Source: Gossypium raimondii (lineage: Eukaryota; Streptophyta; Magnoliopsida; Malvales; Malvaceae). From it: a stretch of DNA of 64,000 bases. This document shows positions 25,019 to 36,585 of the stretch, one piece after another. Position 1 is the first letter of the stretch; each line of letters opens with the position of its first letter. The translations under genes were made by a program, and so were the position numbers. The notes under the pieces are model-generated. The model was not told where the DNA came from. It saw only the letters and a list, made by a program, of their open reading frames with translations, and did no database searches. Location of the stretch: NCBI RefSeq assembly GCF_025698545.1, contig NC_068569.1, forward strand, positions 992,001 to 1,056,000, given 5' to 3'.

Positions 25019-28000
25019 ATGGGCGATAAGAAGAAATTAAAGGAGGATGAGAAAATCGAGAAGTCGATTCGAGCTCTTCTCAAACTTCCCGAGAATAAAA
25101 GATGCATTAATTGCAATCTTTTGGTACGCTTTACCCTTTCTCTTGTTTTTCTTAGACAATGCATTTGAAAATTTGTTTTTATCAAAAGCATTGCATTTAA
25201 TATTCTTTAAATTGAAGTATAAACTTTGAATAATTTTTTTTTGGCAGGGTCCCCAATATGTTTGTACCACTTTCTCTACTTTTGTTTGCACCACCTGCAG
25301 CGGAATACAGTAAGTTTTAGTAATTTCATATTTGAGATCTAATCGCAATAATAATGAGGTCTAGCGCACTTCATTATTGACTTTGAGCGTTTTTTAAATT
25401 ATTTCAGTAGGGAATTCACTCATAGGGTGAAATCTGTATCAATGGCTAAATTTACTGAAGAAGAAGAGAATGCTCTTCGAGAAGGAGGAAATGAGGTCCG
25501 TGATGAACAATCATTTCTGATATCTTTGCTTCCGGTTTCTTATTGCTAACTTGTTTCTCGTTATTTTGCAGAGAGCAAGACAAATTTACTTCAAGGCATG
25601 GGATCCTCAACGCAATTCTTACCCTGATGCCAGGTAATCAAGCATCTTTTTCCTTTAAATTCTTTTATGCCTCATTAGAAATATGTCTTGATGCATCTAT
25701 ATTTGCTTTCAGTAATCTTCATATGCTCCGAAAGTTCATCAAGCATGTCTATGTGGATAGGAGATACACTGGTGAGAGGAGTGAAAGGCTTCCAAGTCTG
25801 GAAGTGGTAATGTTTCTGGTTAACCACCCACACACCTATATATACATATATTGTACACATAAATTTTATATTTCATGTGACCGATGGCTTAGTCAACAAT
25901 TTTTTTGGTGCTCTCAATCAAATGCCACTCCAATGTTTTTACTCTTAATAGATTCCTGTACGTATTATACAGGGATACAGGACGGAATCCCCAGAAATCA
26001 AGAGGGTCATTGTGTTTACTGGTAGAACCAAAAGTCCACTTTATGGTAATAGGCATGAATGGAGCTCTAATGAAGGATTTAGTCCTGCTGGAAAAAGTGG
26101 TGCTGTTAGGGGTTTCTATAATGAGTCAATAAATTCTAGATATGAAGGTTCCCCTAGAAACCATCGGCACATTGAGATTATTGATCACAGGCTCCGTCGT
26201 GATGGCCCTGGAAGTGCCATACAAAAAGATAACCCCAACATTCGACAGAGAGAACCTGTGACACGAAGCATGTCATCTAGCAACCTATCGGATAGGTCTG
26301 CACCTCCAGTGGTGCGCCCCATTAGAGATATTTTGGGGGAGAATGCTCCTGCCTTGAAGGTGGGTGAACATTCAAAAGAAAATACTGGAAATGATACTGT
26401 TGCTAAAAACCAGGTGAGGTTGCTACATCTTCAAGTAATATGACTCTAAAAGGATTTTATGTGTGTATTCGAACCATTTATATCTATTTGAATGCTTAAT
26501 ACATATAAATAGATTTGTGAATGAACTGACTTCATAGAGTGAGATTTTAATTGTGCCCAGGGGAAGCTGTGGATGACGCTTTACTTGTAGTTTAGCAGTT
26601 TGAAAACTTTGTCACTTGCTTTTAGTAGTTTGGCAGATTTTCGTACCGTGTTACTATTCCTTGTGGCGCTTCAGAACACTCTTTGCACTTATGTTGTTAT
26701 TTTTACACTTTGCAGAAGATTTCACCACCTAGTGGTATTGAAAGTTTGATTGATTTCAGTATGGATTCTGAGCCGTCTAATGCTGCGGCAACACCAAATA
26801 TGCAGCAAGTGCCGCCATCAAGCAAAGGTGGTAACCAGTCATCAGATGAACTCTCTTCAAAGGGAAAAGCACCTCCGGCCTCCAATGCAAATCCTTTGGA
26901 TTTTTTACTATTTGATCTTGCAGCTCCCTCTGCGGTACCTGTTGATAATGTCTTAGCAGTACCGAGCACCTCAGGTGCTCCATCAACTGCATCTGGACAG
27001 AACACTTCATTAAACAGTATTTCTCCAGCAGCACCTGAAGGACAGCTTTTCACTTTGACAAGTTCCAGCAGCTCTTCACCAGTTCCACCGGCAGTCAATG
27101 TCCCACAAGTTCAATCTCCTCACGGGCATGTCTTTTCCAGCATGCAAAAACATCAGTCTTCCCTTTTCCCTGCTTCTGATAATAGCTTTTTTACTGAACA
27201 AAGTAATCAAACAACTGAAGCATCGAATAGCCAGGTTATCATTGGAATTGATTAGAAGTTGTTGGAAACTAAATAAACCTGAAAAACATAACCGTACTTT
27301 AATCAAATATGGTGTGAACTTCATTTCACTTGCTAACTCTGTTGCTTCTTGTTATTATTTGCAGCCCGGTACAACGTTGCTGATGCATAATGCTCAACCC
27401 TCTTCCTCTACTGAACAATCGTCAGAAGCCACCTCCAAATCAACTGAAGAAACAAAGTCTGGCGGAAGAAAGGAACTTCCGCAGGTGATGGTTGTCTTCA
27501 ATTGTGTAAGATGTTTATGAATTCTCTTAACAGTTTATGCTGCCCTTCTAGCAGGATCTCTTTGCTACAAGCTATGGGTCTGCCCCTGCTGCAGTTCCGG
27601 GTTGGCAAACTGGTCTACCACATGGAGTTGCGTTTGGTTTGCAGTATTATCCTAATGCAATGGTATCCTGTGCCATAGAATTTTTGAATTCTGTAACTTC
27701 TATGCTTATTCTTGCTTGATATTTGGAATGGTTAAACTTTATGTATATGCTTTCAGCATTCAGCAGCATTTTCAAGCATTTCAAAGGCAAATCCATTTGA
27801 TCTTAGTGGCGATACGACTCCAGCACAAGCACCACAAGTAGGCACCTAATTTGTCATTGCTTTTTTACTCTCAAATCTTTTAAAATACAAAAAAAGTTTG
27901 ACTTTTCTAAATTCAGTTGATAATTATCATTTTATGAATGACACTATTTTTATATCAAAATTCTTTTTTGAGGTTTCAAGAGTTTTTATTCTTGTTCTGA

Positions 28001-28770
28001 TACACCGACACGGCTTCTATATCTCCAAAGTATTCATATCTTTTGTATCTATGAACTTGCTCTAACTTCAAAACGTACATGGCTTAATTGTTGATTGTTT
28101 TGTAGTTTCCTCAGATGACATCTATTCTTGGGACCCTCCCTAGCATCCAAGATCCTACTGCTTTGTCTCCCAAACCCAGTACTGATGCCCCATCCCATTC
28201 ATCGCATTTTGCGTCCATATTGACGCCAGAATCACCTTCCACATTGGCTACGCCTTCTAGTAAATTCACTTCTCTTCTAATCATGCTAAATGTTCATACT
28301 AATGTAGTTTTTCTCACGCTTACAAGGCGTTTATGATCCTAGGTGCATACATGGGGAATCAATCACACAGTGGTGTTCCATCTCCCAGGTTACATTTCAT
28401 TCTGGTAGTCTTCTATTATTTAGCATCGATCACATAGTATTAAGACAGTATTAAAAGTATGCCGATGTAAATGGTATGGTCTAAAAGTGACATGGCTGGA
28501 CACAAAAACTTTGCAGGCACATATAGTAGTGTTTTCCTTCAACTAGCATGCATATTAAGCTTAAAAACAATGGTTTGTTCTAACTTTCATGAAAATAGAA
28601 AACAAGTTAAGATTTTGAATCACAATTGCAGACCACAAGGTATAGGTGGTTTCGGCAGTGATGAACGCAACCTGGGTTTCTTAAATGCAACTCAGAGACC
28701 TGCAGGTGGACAACCAGCATCTAATCCTCCCAACACTTTTCCTACAATGGGACCAAATCCATTTGGATAA
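25019..28770 (+). CDS. AGD14: ARF GTPase-activating protein, AGD14 type
   Basis: I read thirteen exons: 25,019-25,123, 25,248-25,309, 25,408-25,495, 25,572-25,633, 25,713-25,806, 25,973-26,413, 26,716-27,234, 27,365-27,484, 27,552-27,662, 27,757-27,837, 28,106-28,259, 28,343-28,388 and 28,632-28,770. Phases fit, giving about 673 residues. It stimulates GTP hydrolysis by ARF proteins in vesicle traffic (family knowledge). The ArfGAP zinc finger is C29-x2-C32-x16-C49-x2-C52, followed by GIHREFTHRVKSVSM with the catalytic-type Arg57. The rest is a long disordered Ser/Pro/Thr-rich tail with NPF motifs, one of them at the extreme end (GPNPFG), a form that binds EH-domain proteins. The start ATG lies just before GDKKKLKEDEK, after an A-rich leader. 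Exon 9 has a tandem acceptor. The paralogue AGD15-like is less likely given the length. Confidence 0.92.
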
Positions 28771-29786
28771 AGGAAAAAAAAAAAAGATACCCAGTCATAC
28801 TCCCATTACTTTTGTTTTGAACCTCTGAAGATCCTAAAGCAAAAGTGAAGTTCTTTTTCTGGTTGGAAATCGGAAACAGAAAAGCCGCATGACTGACTGA
28901 CTGACTAACTGACTGATGATGTCTTCTGACTTTTGTGCATCTTTGACACAGAATTACAGTATCAAAGACGATCCAATAGTAATGCATGAAAAGTCACGAT
29001 TCTGGAGGCAATGGAATCCTCCCTGTAAATTTCTCATAGCCATTATTTATTTTCTTTCTTCCTGCTTGGTTCAATCTCCTTTCATTGTCATTTTTCTTTG
29101 TTCATCTGTTGTAGTCGCACCATTTTATAATGACCGTAATACTGTAAGAGATTATTTCTACATCCCCATACACATCAAATATGCTGAACCTTTCTTGCTA
29201 TGATCTCTTAGGGTATTGCATTGCATGTATGAGTTGATTGCTAACTTTATGAACTTGTCATGTACATCACTTGATATTCAGTTTACTCACAATTAAGCAA
29301 TTTAACCTATAAGTTGCGAACTTTTTTTTTCTTTTTCTTTTTATTTCTTTGCCATGATTAAGCAATACATAACCTTCCATTTTTGTAAACTTACCCTTCA
29401 AGATAACCTTCCATTTTTGTAAACTTACCCTTCAAGCAACCATTGTACTAAAGCTAACTGGCACCTTTATAAATTGAAATTTCCGGATCCTGACAAGTAG
29501 TATTTCAGCTTCAATAACTGTATCAAGTATATAGTGTAGGTAGCACAAACAAAGTTACTGGTACAGATCAAATCGGATTATGCATCATAGATTCATAGAC
29601 ATCTGATAAAGAACTAAGCAATAATGTGGAGAATTTTTTATGTTACATTCACTAAAGTTACCTAACAAAACAAACCTCAAAGTATCAAGAACAGGCGATT
29701 GCCTAACGTAAAGGGGTTGAATTCTTTTGTCACGAGCTTTTTCAATTACGATAGGTGCCGATTTTTTTATATTTGGGAAGGTATCT
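28771..29786. other. AGD14 3' region and spacer with small repeats
   Basis: The first few hundred bases are probably AGD14 3' UTR. They include a GACT microsatellite at 28,891-28,916. At 29,369-29,437 a phrase of about 35 bp (ATAACCTTCCATTTTTGTAA and following) is repeated head to tail almost exactly. The rest is AT-rich, leading to the 3' end of the minus-strand TMN relic. I see no gene in it. Confidence 0.55.
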
Positions 29787-31612
29787 TCAATCCAGCTTTA
29801 CCGAAGAGAATAAATAATCCACAAACCAGAAAGATGAAAGGAATCCGACTGTGCCTGTCGCAAACATGATTGCTAGAACCATGAAGAGAGAATACCCCAA
29901 GTAGAGAGTGGAGAACACAGGTCCACTCAAACTCTTAAGATCAAATACGAGATAGTTTATGGAGTACAAGAAGATGTAGATTGCAACTGAACCGGAGCAA
30001 AGAAAGATTTCCACCACCATTTCCAGTCCTCCACACAGAGATGCATGCAAGTTCCAGCACCAAGAACTAACAACCGGGATGGGTAATTCTGAACTGGAAT
30101 TTCCCGAGGGATCTGGTTGGTTCGAACAGGGTATTCGATATGTGGTGCCTTAGCCCCAAAGTATCCACCAATTAGGTGAGTGGAACTGAGATGCAGAACC
30201 AAAGCAGAAGTAGAATAACAAAGAGAGAAAACGGAATAGCTCCTGTGCTGTGACTTCCCCGCAACAGGAAATTTAAAGTGGTCAGTATCAAAAAGGCAAT
30301 GCCAGGGAAGAAACACGCAGCCTTCCAAGCGACGGAAGCCCATCCCCTGTGATCGCCACAGCCAATTGTTCTCCAAAGACGAACTGAAACATAACCAGCT
30401 GTAATACCAAGAATAAGGTAGAAAAATAGCATACCTGTAATAAGAGTTCCACGGGATGCTGGTGACATAAACCCAACAGCAGCAAATAATATTGTCACAA
30501 CTGCCATCCCAAGGATCTGAACTCCATCCCCAACCATAATACACAAGAGAGCAGGATTGGATGGGGCATGGAAAACATCCCCGACAACTAGCTTCCACCC
30601 AGATAACACCTCAGTCATCTGGGCTTGGGCCTCCTTGTCAAGCTCCTCATATCGGGTAAGATCGCGCCTGACAGTCCTTAAGAATATCACAAGTACAATA
30701 CCAGCAAGGAAAGTGATCACCATAAGAGAATTCAAGATTGAGAGAACCAATGGACTTTGGATATGTCCATCTTCAAATAAGCATCCCAACGAGACGACCA
30801 CTTGATATCAATCTCCTCAAAAGCAACCTCATAGGTGAAGACAATTGGCTCACCTTCCTTGATGGGCGTTGATACAGTAGTTGAGTCGCATTAAATCGGA
30901 GATGGGTACTTTTCATACATTTCAAGTTCTTAACCAAGTTACCATTATGCGTGGCACTGCAAGGAACAACCTCAAAACCAACAACCACCTATCCATGCAC
31001 ATCCGATCCCCCATTGCCGATACCGGGCATAACCTCGGCATCCCCGGTCCCCCTCATACGAGCCACATTCGTTTCCTCATACTTATGAACAAGCACCTTA
31101 AATTTCAAATGATTAAACACATAATAGGCGTCCTGTATGTTAACCCCAGCAGGGTATTCTGTCCACCTCAACATAAAACCCTCTTTCTTAGTATATCTTA
31201 TCGCAGTCAAATTGTCGAGAATCAAGTTAACCTGATACATCTCATCATTCCTTTCCTTCAACAACTTAAAATCATCAGCTGATAACTTATTGGATTGACA
31301 CAAGAAGATCTCAGTCTCATTAGTATACATCTTAAACATATACGGTGAGTTCTCAATCCGGTCTCCCATGAGAAGCTCACCAAGATTTTCAGCACCATCC
31401 TTAACACCCTCCTTAGGCTTACAAAAGGGTAAACTGTAATAGCTAAATGACATTTCAGTGTCGATGGAAGTTAAGGAATTCACTTTGACAGACAAATAGC
31501 ATCCAACTACATGTTTGCGAGGGTAACTACCTGGCAGATAAAACCCATATCCAGATTGAAATATCAAACAAATTGCCGATACCCAGGCCGCAAAATTACC
31601 CATTAATTCCAA
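29787..31612 (-). pseudogene. Decayed transmembrane nine superfamily (TMN11/TMN12-like) gene
   Basis: Successive minus-strand frames give most of an endomembrane TM9SF protein. There is an N-terminal signal-like segment with GFYLPGSYPRKHVVG, the lumenal domain (31,612-30,992), then FLRTVRRDLTRYEELDKEAQ and several membrane segments. The C-terminus (GFLSSFWFVDYLFSSVKLD) carries the family's usual cytosolic end. The copy is broken: an in-frame TAG lies at 30,989-30,991, and the frame changes near 30,890, 30,760, 30,180 and 30,005. Near 30,053 the sequence GAGT joins directly to MHLCVEDW, so roughly 60 residues including membrane segments are missing. Plant TMN11/12 genes are largely intronless in my memory, so a retrocopy cannot be told from a duplicated gene. 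Functional protein is very unlikely. Confidence 0.9.
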
Positions 31613-32782
31613 TTTTTTTTATCAGATCAGGAAAACCCCAGATCGAGAAATGAGGTTATCCAATACTTTTCAGTTTTTAAGGTATGTATCTGAGTCTAGT
31701 GGTTGATATTTTTTTTAGTGATGAATATAATATTTTAATTTATTATATAATAACTTGATAAAATTTTAATTGTTAAATTAAAATTAATTATTATATATTT
31801 ATAACACCATATAAAACATCATATAAGTTTAAATCCTAAAATTGTGGCTTATTAGATTAGGTGTAGTTAAATTTATTGTAAAAAAGAAGAAGCAACATAC
31901 ACGTTTTGATGCCAGATATTTTTTTGTGTTATTAGGTAATGCAATAGAAACCATTTAAGAGGAAGTTATATGTGAACTGATTTGGCACCCTTTTCTTCTT
32001 TTTTGACTTCTGTCCACATGGGAAAAGCAAGCACACAAAACAAGAGCAATTTACACAAACCATGCCAAATGTCAGCCTTCAATTACGATTCTAAACTAAA
32101 AATGTATAAAGGTTATTACAGTCATGTGATTGGATTAGATTTCAAGTTTTCAACAATAAAATATTATTAAAAGCAACAGTTATGAATTTTAAAAACATTA
32201 AATATTATAAATTATAAAACTAATCTAAAAACATTTTGAATTCACTAAATGTGTATCTTATATTTTGAAATATACATAACTCGATGATATTTTATACATT
32301 ATATGTACCTTGAAAAGATTACACATGATCACCCCATCATGTGCATGTATAAGAGATTAATTTCCCAAAACTATGGGAGACATCGTACATATAATATGTT
32401 CATGTGTAATTCTCATTCTATGCAATGTATAATTTCATATATCAATATTCCAGTATCTATCTGGTGCAAGAAATAAATAGTATGGACGAACTAGCAAAAG
32501 AAAAGAAAAAAAAGGCATTCGAAATAAATAAACTAGCATATTAGTAAGATTCTAATAGAATTGTATATGTAACTACTTAATTAGATTACTGAAAACAATG
32601 TCAAACTGGTAATAGGTGCAGGAAATATATAATTCAAATGAAAAACAAAATACAAGCCATTAAGTGACTTGAATAAAGAGAAGCAATGACCATAATCTGG
32701 TTGAATGTAAGTCCCTGTTATATCCTTGAGCTGTGGAGACGCTTTGCCACTGCAATTGAAAAATTAAAAGGTGTTGGACTGA
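31613..32782. other. AT-rich spacer between two pseudogenes
   Basis: This is AT-rich DNA with no terminal repeats I can define. The 62-codon frame at 31,982 has no recognised relative. I see nothing else in it. Confidence 0.5.
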
Positions 32783-33719
32783 CTAATATAAAATAAGAAT
32801 AACTTGTTCTTTTAAAGAGGCCAAGCATAGAGTGAAGGGGAAGGCATCACACGGCGGACATTTAAGTTCAGCATTCAACATATCCGAGCATTGCAGTGAC
32901 ACCAAGTTGCCGGATTTATAGTAATAGCAGAAGATAAGATTCGGAGTCCAAATGATAACACCGTCATCGAAAACGGGATCAAAAGCTAAAGGCTGGAATT
33001 TTGCATTCATGGCTGGAAACATGGTCCTCAAATCAACCAGATTAGGATGTTTGATCAATGCCTCTAAGCTAACACAATGCATCAGAATCCATTCACGAGT
33101 ATCAACATTAAACACCCAAATTGGCACTAATCTTAAAAGTTCATCGATCTGTGCAAACTGAAGGCGTTCCCCACATGAACCAATACACCCTTTTCTTCTT
33201 CTAAGCCTTGTCATGCTATGTTCTCTATCAGGGAGCTTAACATGATCACAAACACATCAACATAGCATCTTCAATGGCGGTATCGACATAATCCAAATAC
33301 CTTTTTGTTCAAGTAATCGAATCTTTTATCTAAACTAGTGGAAGTATCATCATCATTAACTAGGTCCTTCACTTTGCCGATGTATTTCACTTTGCGTTTA
33401 AGCCATATGCCATTACATGAATAGAAGATGTACAGAATACCTTTGTGTTTGGGGAAGTTAAAGATTTAAAAATAAAAATGCAGTTTTTTTGCCAGGTTTC
33501 CAATACCTAATATCTACTGCAAGAACAGAAAAAACCCCGAATGCCCTTAGTCAAAGGGACGAGGAGAGTGTTCTTGGTACTCGGATTCCACAAAATATAC
33601 TTATCTCCAGAGGATGTTGGAAGAGCATTAAACCATCGCGAGAGTCGAGCAAACAATGATGAACATTTGCAAACACAATAGCATTGCATTAGAATCTTAG
33701 GCGGCAAACAACAAAGCAT
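32783..33719 (-). pseudogene. Broken F-box / F-box-associated-domain gene
   Basis: At 33,719-33,507 the minus strand reads LPPKILMQCYCVCKCSS, a degraded F-box with the usual LPPKxLxRCxCVCKxW pattern. DKYILWNPSTKNTLLVPL follows, the start of an F-box-associated domain. At 33,214-32,783 a second frame gives VPIWVFNVDTREWILMHCVS and DDGVIIWTPNLIFCYYY, the later part of the same domain. The 290 bases between them are related-looking but without one open frame. The reading frame is therefore interrupted and the F-box is shorter than normal. F-box genes of this kind decay often in plants. A functional SCF adaptor is unlikely. Confidence 0.75.
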
Positions 33720-33807
33720 TTAAACACATGCCAATCGAATTCAGACACAATAACATTGATATATTTGTCAAAATTATAATTCATAGAACTATTCTAAATT
33801 TTTTGAC

Positions 33808-34080
33808 ATTACTATATAATATATTTAATTTAAATTGCAATTCAAATTGATACAATATTATTAACTACTCTAACATTACTAAATATATTTCACTTAAATT
33901 GCAATTTAAATTTATACAATTTTGTTCATCCATGGAACTACTCTGACATTATTAAATATATTTTATTTAAATACAATTCAAATTTATACAATTTTGTTGA
34001 TCCATAAAACTATTGTTTGACATTACTAAATGCATTTCATTTAAATTGCAATTCAAATTTATAAGAAATTTAATTTTTAC
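33808..34080. repeat. Degenerate tandem repeat, about four copies of 60-75 bp
   Basis: Units start with TGACATTACTA or a variant at about 33,808, 33,869, 33,946 and 34,018. Each continues with AAATATATTT, ATTTAAATTGCAATTCAAAT and ATACAATTTTGTT-like stretches. The spacing (61, 76 and 72) varies through small insertions and deletions. It is AT-rich and non-coding. Confidence 0.7.
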
Positions 34081-34548
34081 ATAAATAGTTTTATTAAAAT
34101 TTATAAAATAAGCATAAACCAATTAAATTTTTAGAATATAAAATATATGGAAAAGTTAATTCTTATCATTTTAAAATTTGTGAAGTAGGTAAGAAAAGAT
34201 TGAATGTGTAGCATTAAACATGAGCGGTGTCACCCCTCACTCAAAAGAGAAAGATATTTCAAAATATAAATAAAAGAAATGGTCTCTTAGTCATATATCG
34301 TTCGACTTGTAGCGTAAGATACATAGAATTTTATCATTGGATGCTTGTTGTGACCCCAAAAATTGATTTTGTGAGAGGGGCAAGCTGTGTCGCATCAACT
34401 ATTTTAAAGTTTCAAACAGATTCAACTTATAGATTTTTCCAATTTTAAAATTATTTTATTTAGTCAATATATTTTTAAAATTTTAAAATAAAATACATAT
34501 GTTGATTTATTTATATCACCAAACATCAATGATGTTTTGTTGATTAAA

Positions 34549-34580
<32 letters not shown>

Positions 34581-34599
34581 AATGTAATGTGGTGGAGTT

Positions 34600-34880
34600 T
34601 CTTTTTTGCATGCTATGCATATGATAAGGTGATGTGGAGCCTGTCAGCCCTGTAAATTTACAGGTGTACGGATGCAGCTCGTTTCCCTATGTGGTCCAAT
34701 GAAATACGGGAGCGGCACGTGTTGGGAGTACGGAGAGGGGAGCAGCAAATAGGCTAATGCTGCCTACGGTGGTGCCATCATAGAGTTTGTTGGGTTATTG
34801 CAGTCTACCTCGGGCGTGGGGACCTGCCTCACCTCCTGTCCTGCTTTATCTTTTTGGGTCAAATGTTAGCTACCTTGGCC
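34600..34880. promoter_or_regulatory. GC-richer intergenic island with G-box and perfect palindrome
   Basis: Between two very AT-rich stretches this block has mixed composition. It contains the perfect 16-base palindrome CCTGTAAATTTACAGG at 34,649-34,664, a CCAAT box (CCAATGAAATACGGG) and a G-box CACGTG near 34,716. There is no open frame with coding character. It lies about 1.7-2.0 kb upstream of the KNOX start and could be a distal regulatory element or a repeat remnant. Confidence 0.35.
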
Positions 34881-36585
34881 AATTGCATTTCTTTTTTTCT
34901 AATACTCTGAAGTAAGAAATTGAAAAAAAATATTATATTACTTCTAAAACATAATGATGAAATGGAAAAAGAAAAACTGTATATCTTAAGGATTAAAAAA
35001 TATTTTATCTTTGACATCATTAATTTTAACAATAAAATTTAAAAAATATTAATTTTAAATAAAAATATAGAAACTCAATATTTCAAAATTAAGATATAAG
35101 GATTAAAATTTCAATTTCAAACAAATACAAGGATCTCTAACTTTTCTTCATTTTATAAAACAAAATACAATTAGCAAATTATGATAAATTTTAATGAATT
35201 TTTAGTATAAAGGGGTTTATACCTAATATATAAAAAAATTATGACTTTTAAGTTTGGATTATACCCTAACATGACTCTTACTCTCTTTTTTCTATGACAA
35301 TGCGAATTCATTTTAGTATGGTATTATATATTGTTATTTGCTGTGGGGTTGAGAAATAAGTTTTAAATAATGACAAAAGTCTTCTATCTACCATTGTTTT
35401 TACAATTAAAAAAGTATTTGAAAACACACTTTTATTGAAATGAATTTACTTTTGAATGACTTTGCAAGTATGGATTAGGTTAAATTTGAGAATAAATGAA
35501 AAATTGAATGTTAACCAAAAGTCTAGTATATAATTTAACATTTGTGTTTGAGGCAGTGGTAAGTAATTTAAGATTGACTCACTTGTACATAAAACCTTCT
35601 CATTATAAAAATATATCATAAACTTTGAAATGTAAGTTTTCTATCAAATACCAATTTTCTAATTAAAGAAAGTTGTTGGAATCAATAATCAAAAATTGGC
35701 ATCTTTCTCCAAAATAAATGGTAGAATACAAAGTTAGGTGAGAATTTAGAAGAAAAATATATATCATAAATGCAAGCAAACCAATAGTGACCTAGAGAAG
35801 TAGACAATCCTTTCATCAAATACCAATTGTACCCACTTCTTCATGAGCTTCACATTGGAAGAGCATTGTCGTTTTTCGAAAACTAAAATGATTATTTTAA
35901 TATATTAAATATTAAATATTTTAAGCAATCCATATTAATTCTTTGTAAAATTCAAATTGAATATGTAATTTATATATTTGAAATAAAATTTAATGACAGA
36001 AATAATTTTATATTAAAAGTAAATATTACATAAATTATATTGAATTATAAATAAAAGTTAAATTTAAAAATGTTTTTCTCGAAAGCAAATTTATCTGTTT
36101 AATATTAATTTACTTTTTCGAAAACAATTCTATTGAACCAAAAAAATAGTAAACAAAGCATTAAATTATTTCTCGTAAAAATTTGACTTTTAACTATTTT
36201 TCTTCACTTAAAATTCAAAATGCGTAAAAAAATTCACTGGCTTACAGCTTCATACCATCATTTGTTTTTAAGAGGTAAAAATGATGAAGCAGATGAGACA
36301 AAAGGCAACCAAATTAACCAACAAAGGGAACGTATAAAATTAATCTCAAACGTCAATGGTTGTCCCCCCTCCTGTTCCTGCATCATCATCATCATCATCA
36401 TGATGGATCCCTTGGCCCTTTGTCTTTTCATTACACAATCTTCCAACAACCGCGCTTTCCTATTTTTTTCTTATTTTATTTCTTCTTCAAAACTCTTCTT
36501 CTTTTATCTCTCTCCCCCTTATCTTCTTCTTTGCTAAAGACCATCGAATCCTTCCCTCTCTTTCCAGTTTTCCGATCAACACAAC

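Larger units (their letters stand above)
33720..36585. other. Intergenic: spacer and upstream region of the KNOX gene
   Basis: Most of this is AT-rich. It holds a degenerate tandem repeat (33,808-34,080), a TA microsatellite (34,554-34,577), a GC-richer island (34,600-34,880) and, close to the KNOX start, an ATC microsatellite at 36,381-36,401 in the probable 5' UTR or core promoter. No further gene is supported. Confidence 0.55.

Noticed and set aside
26703-27324. Long minus-strand frames opposite AGD14 exon 7
   Set aside because: They are shadows of a Ser/Pro-rich coding exon, with no splice logic or homology on that strand.
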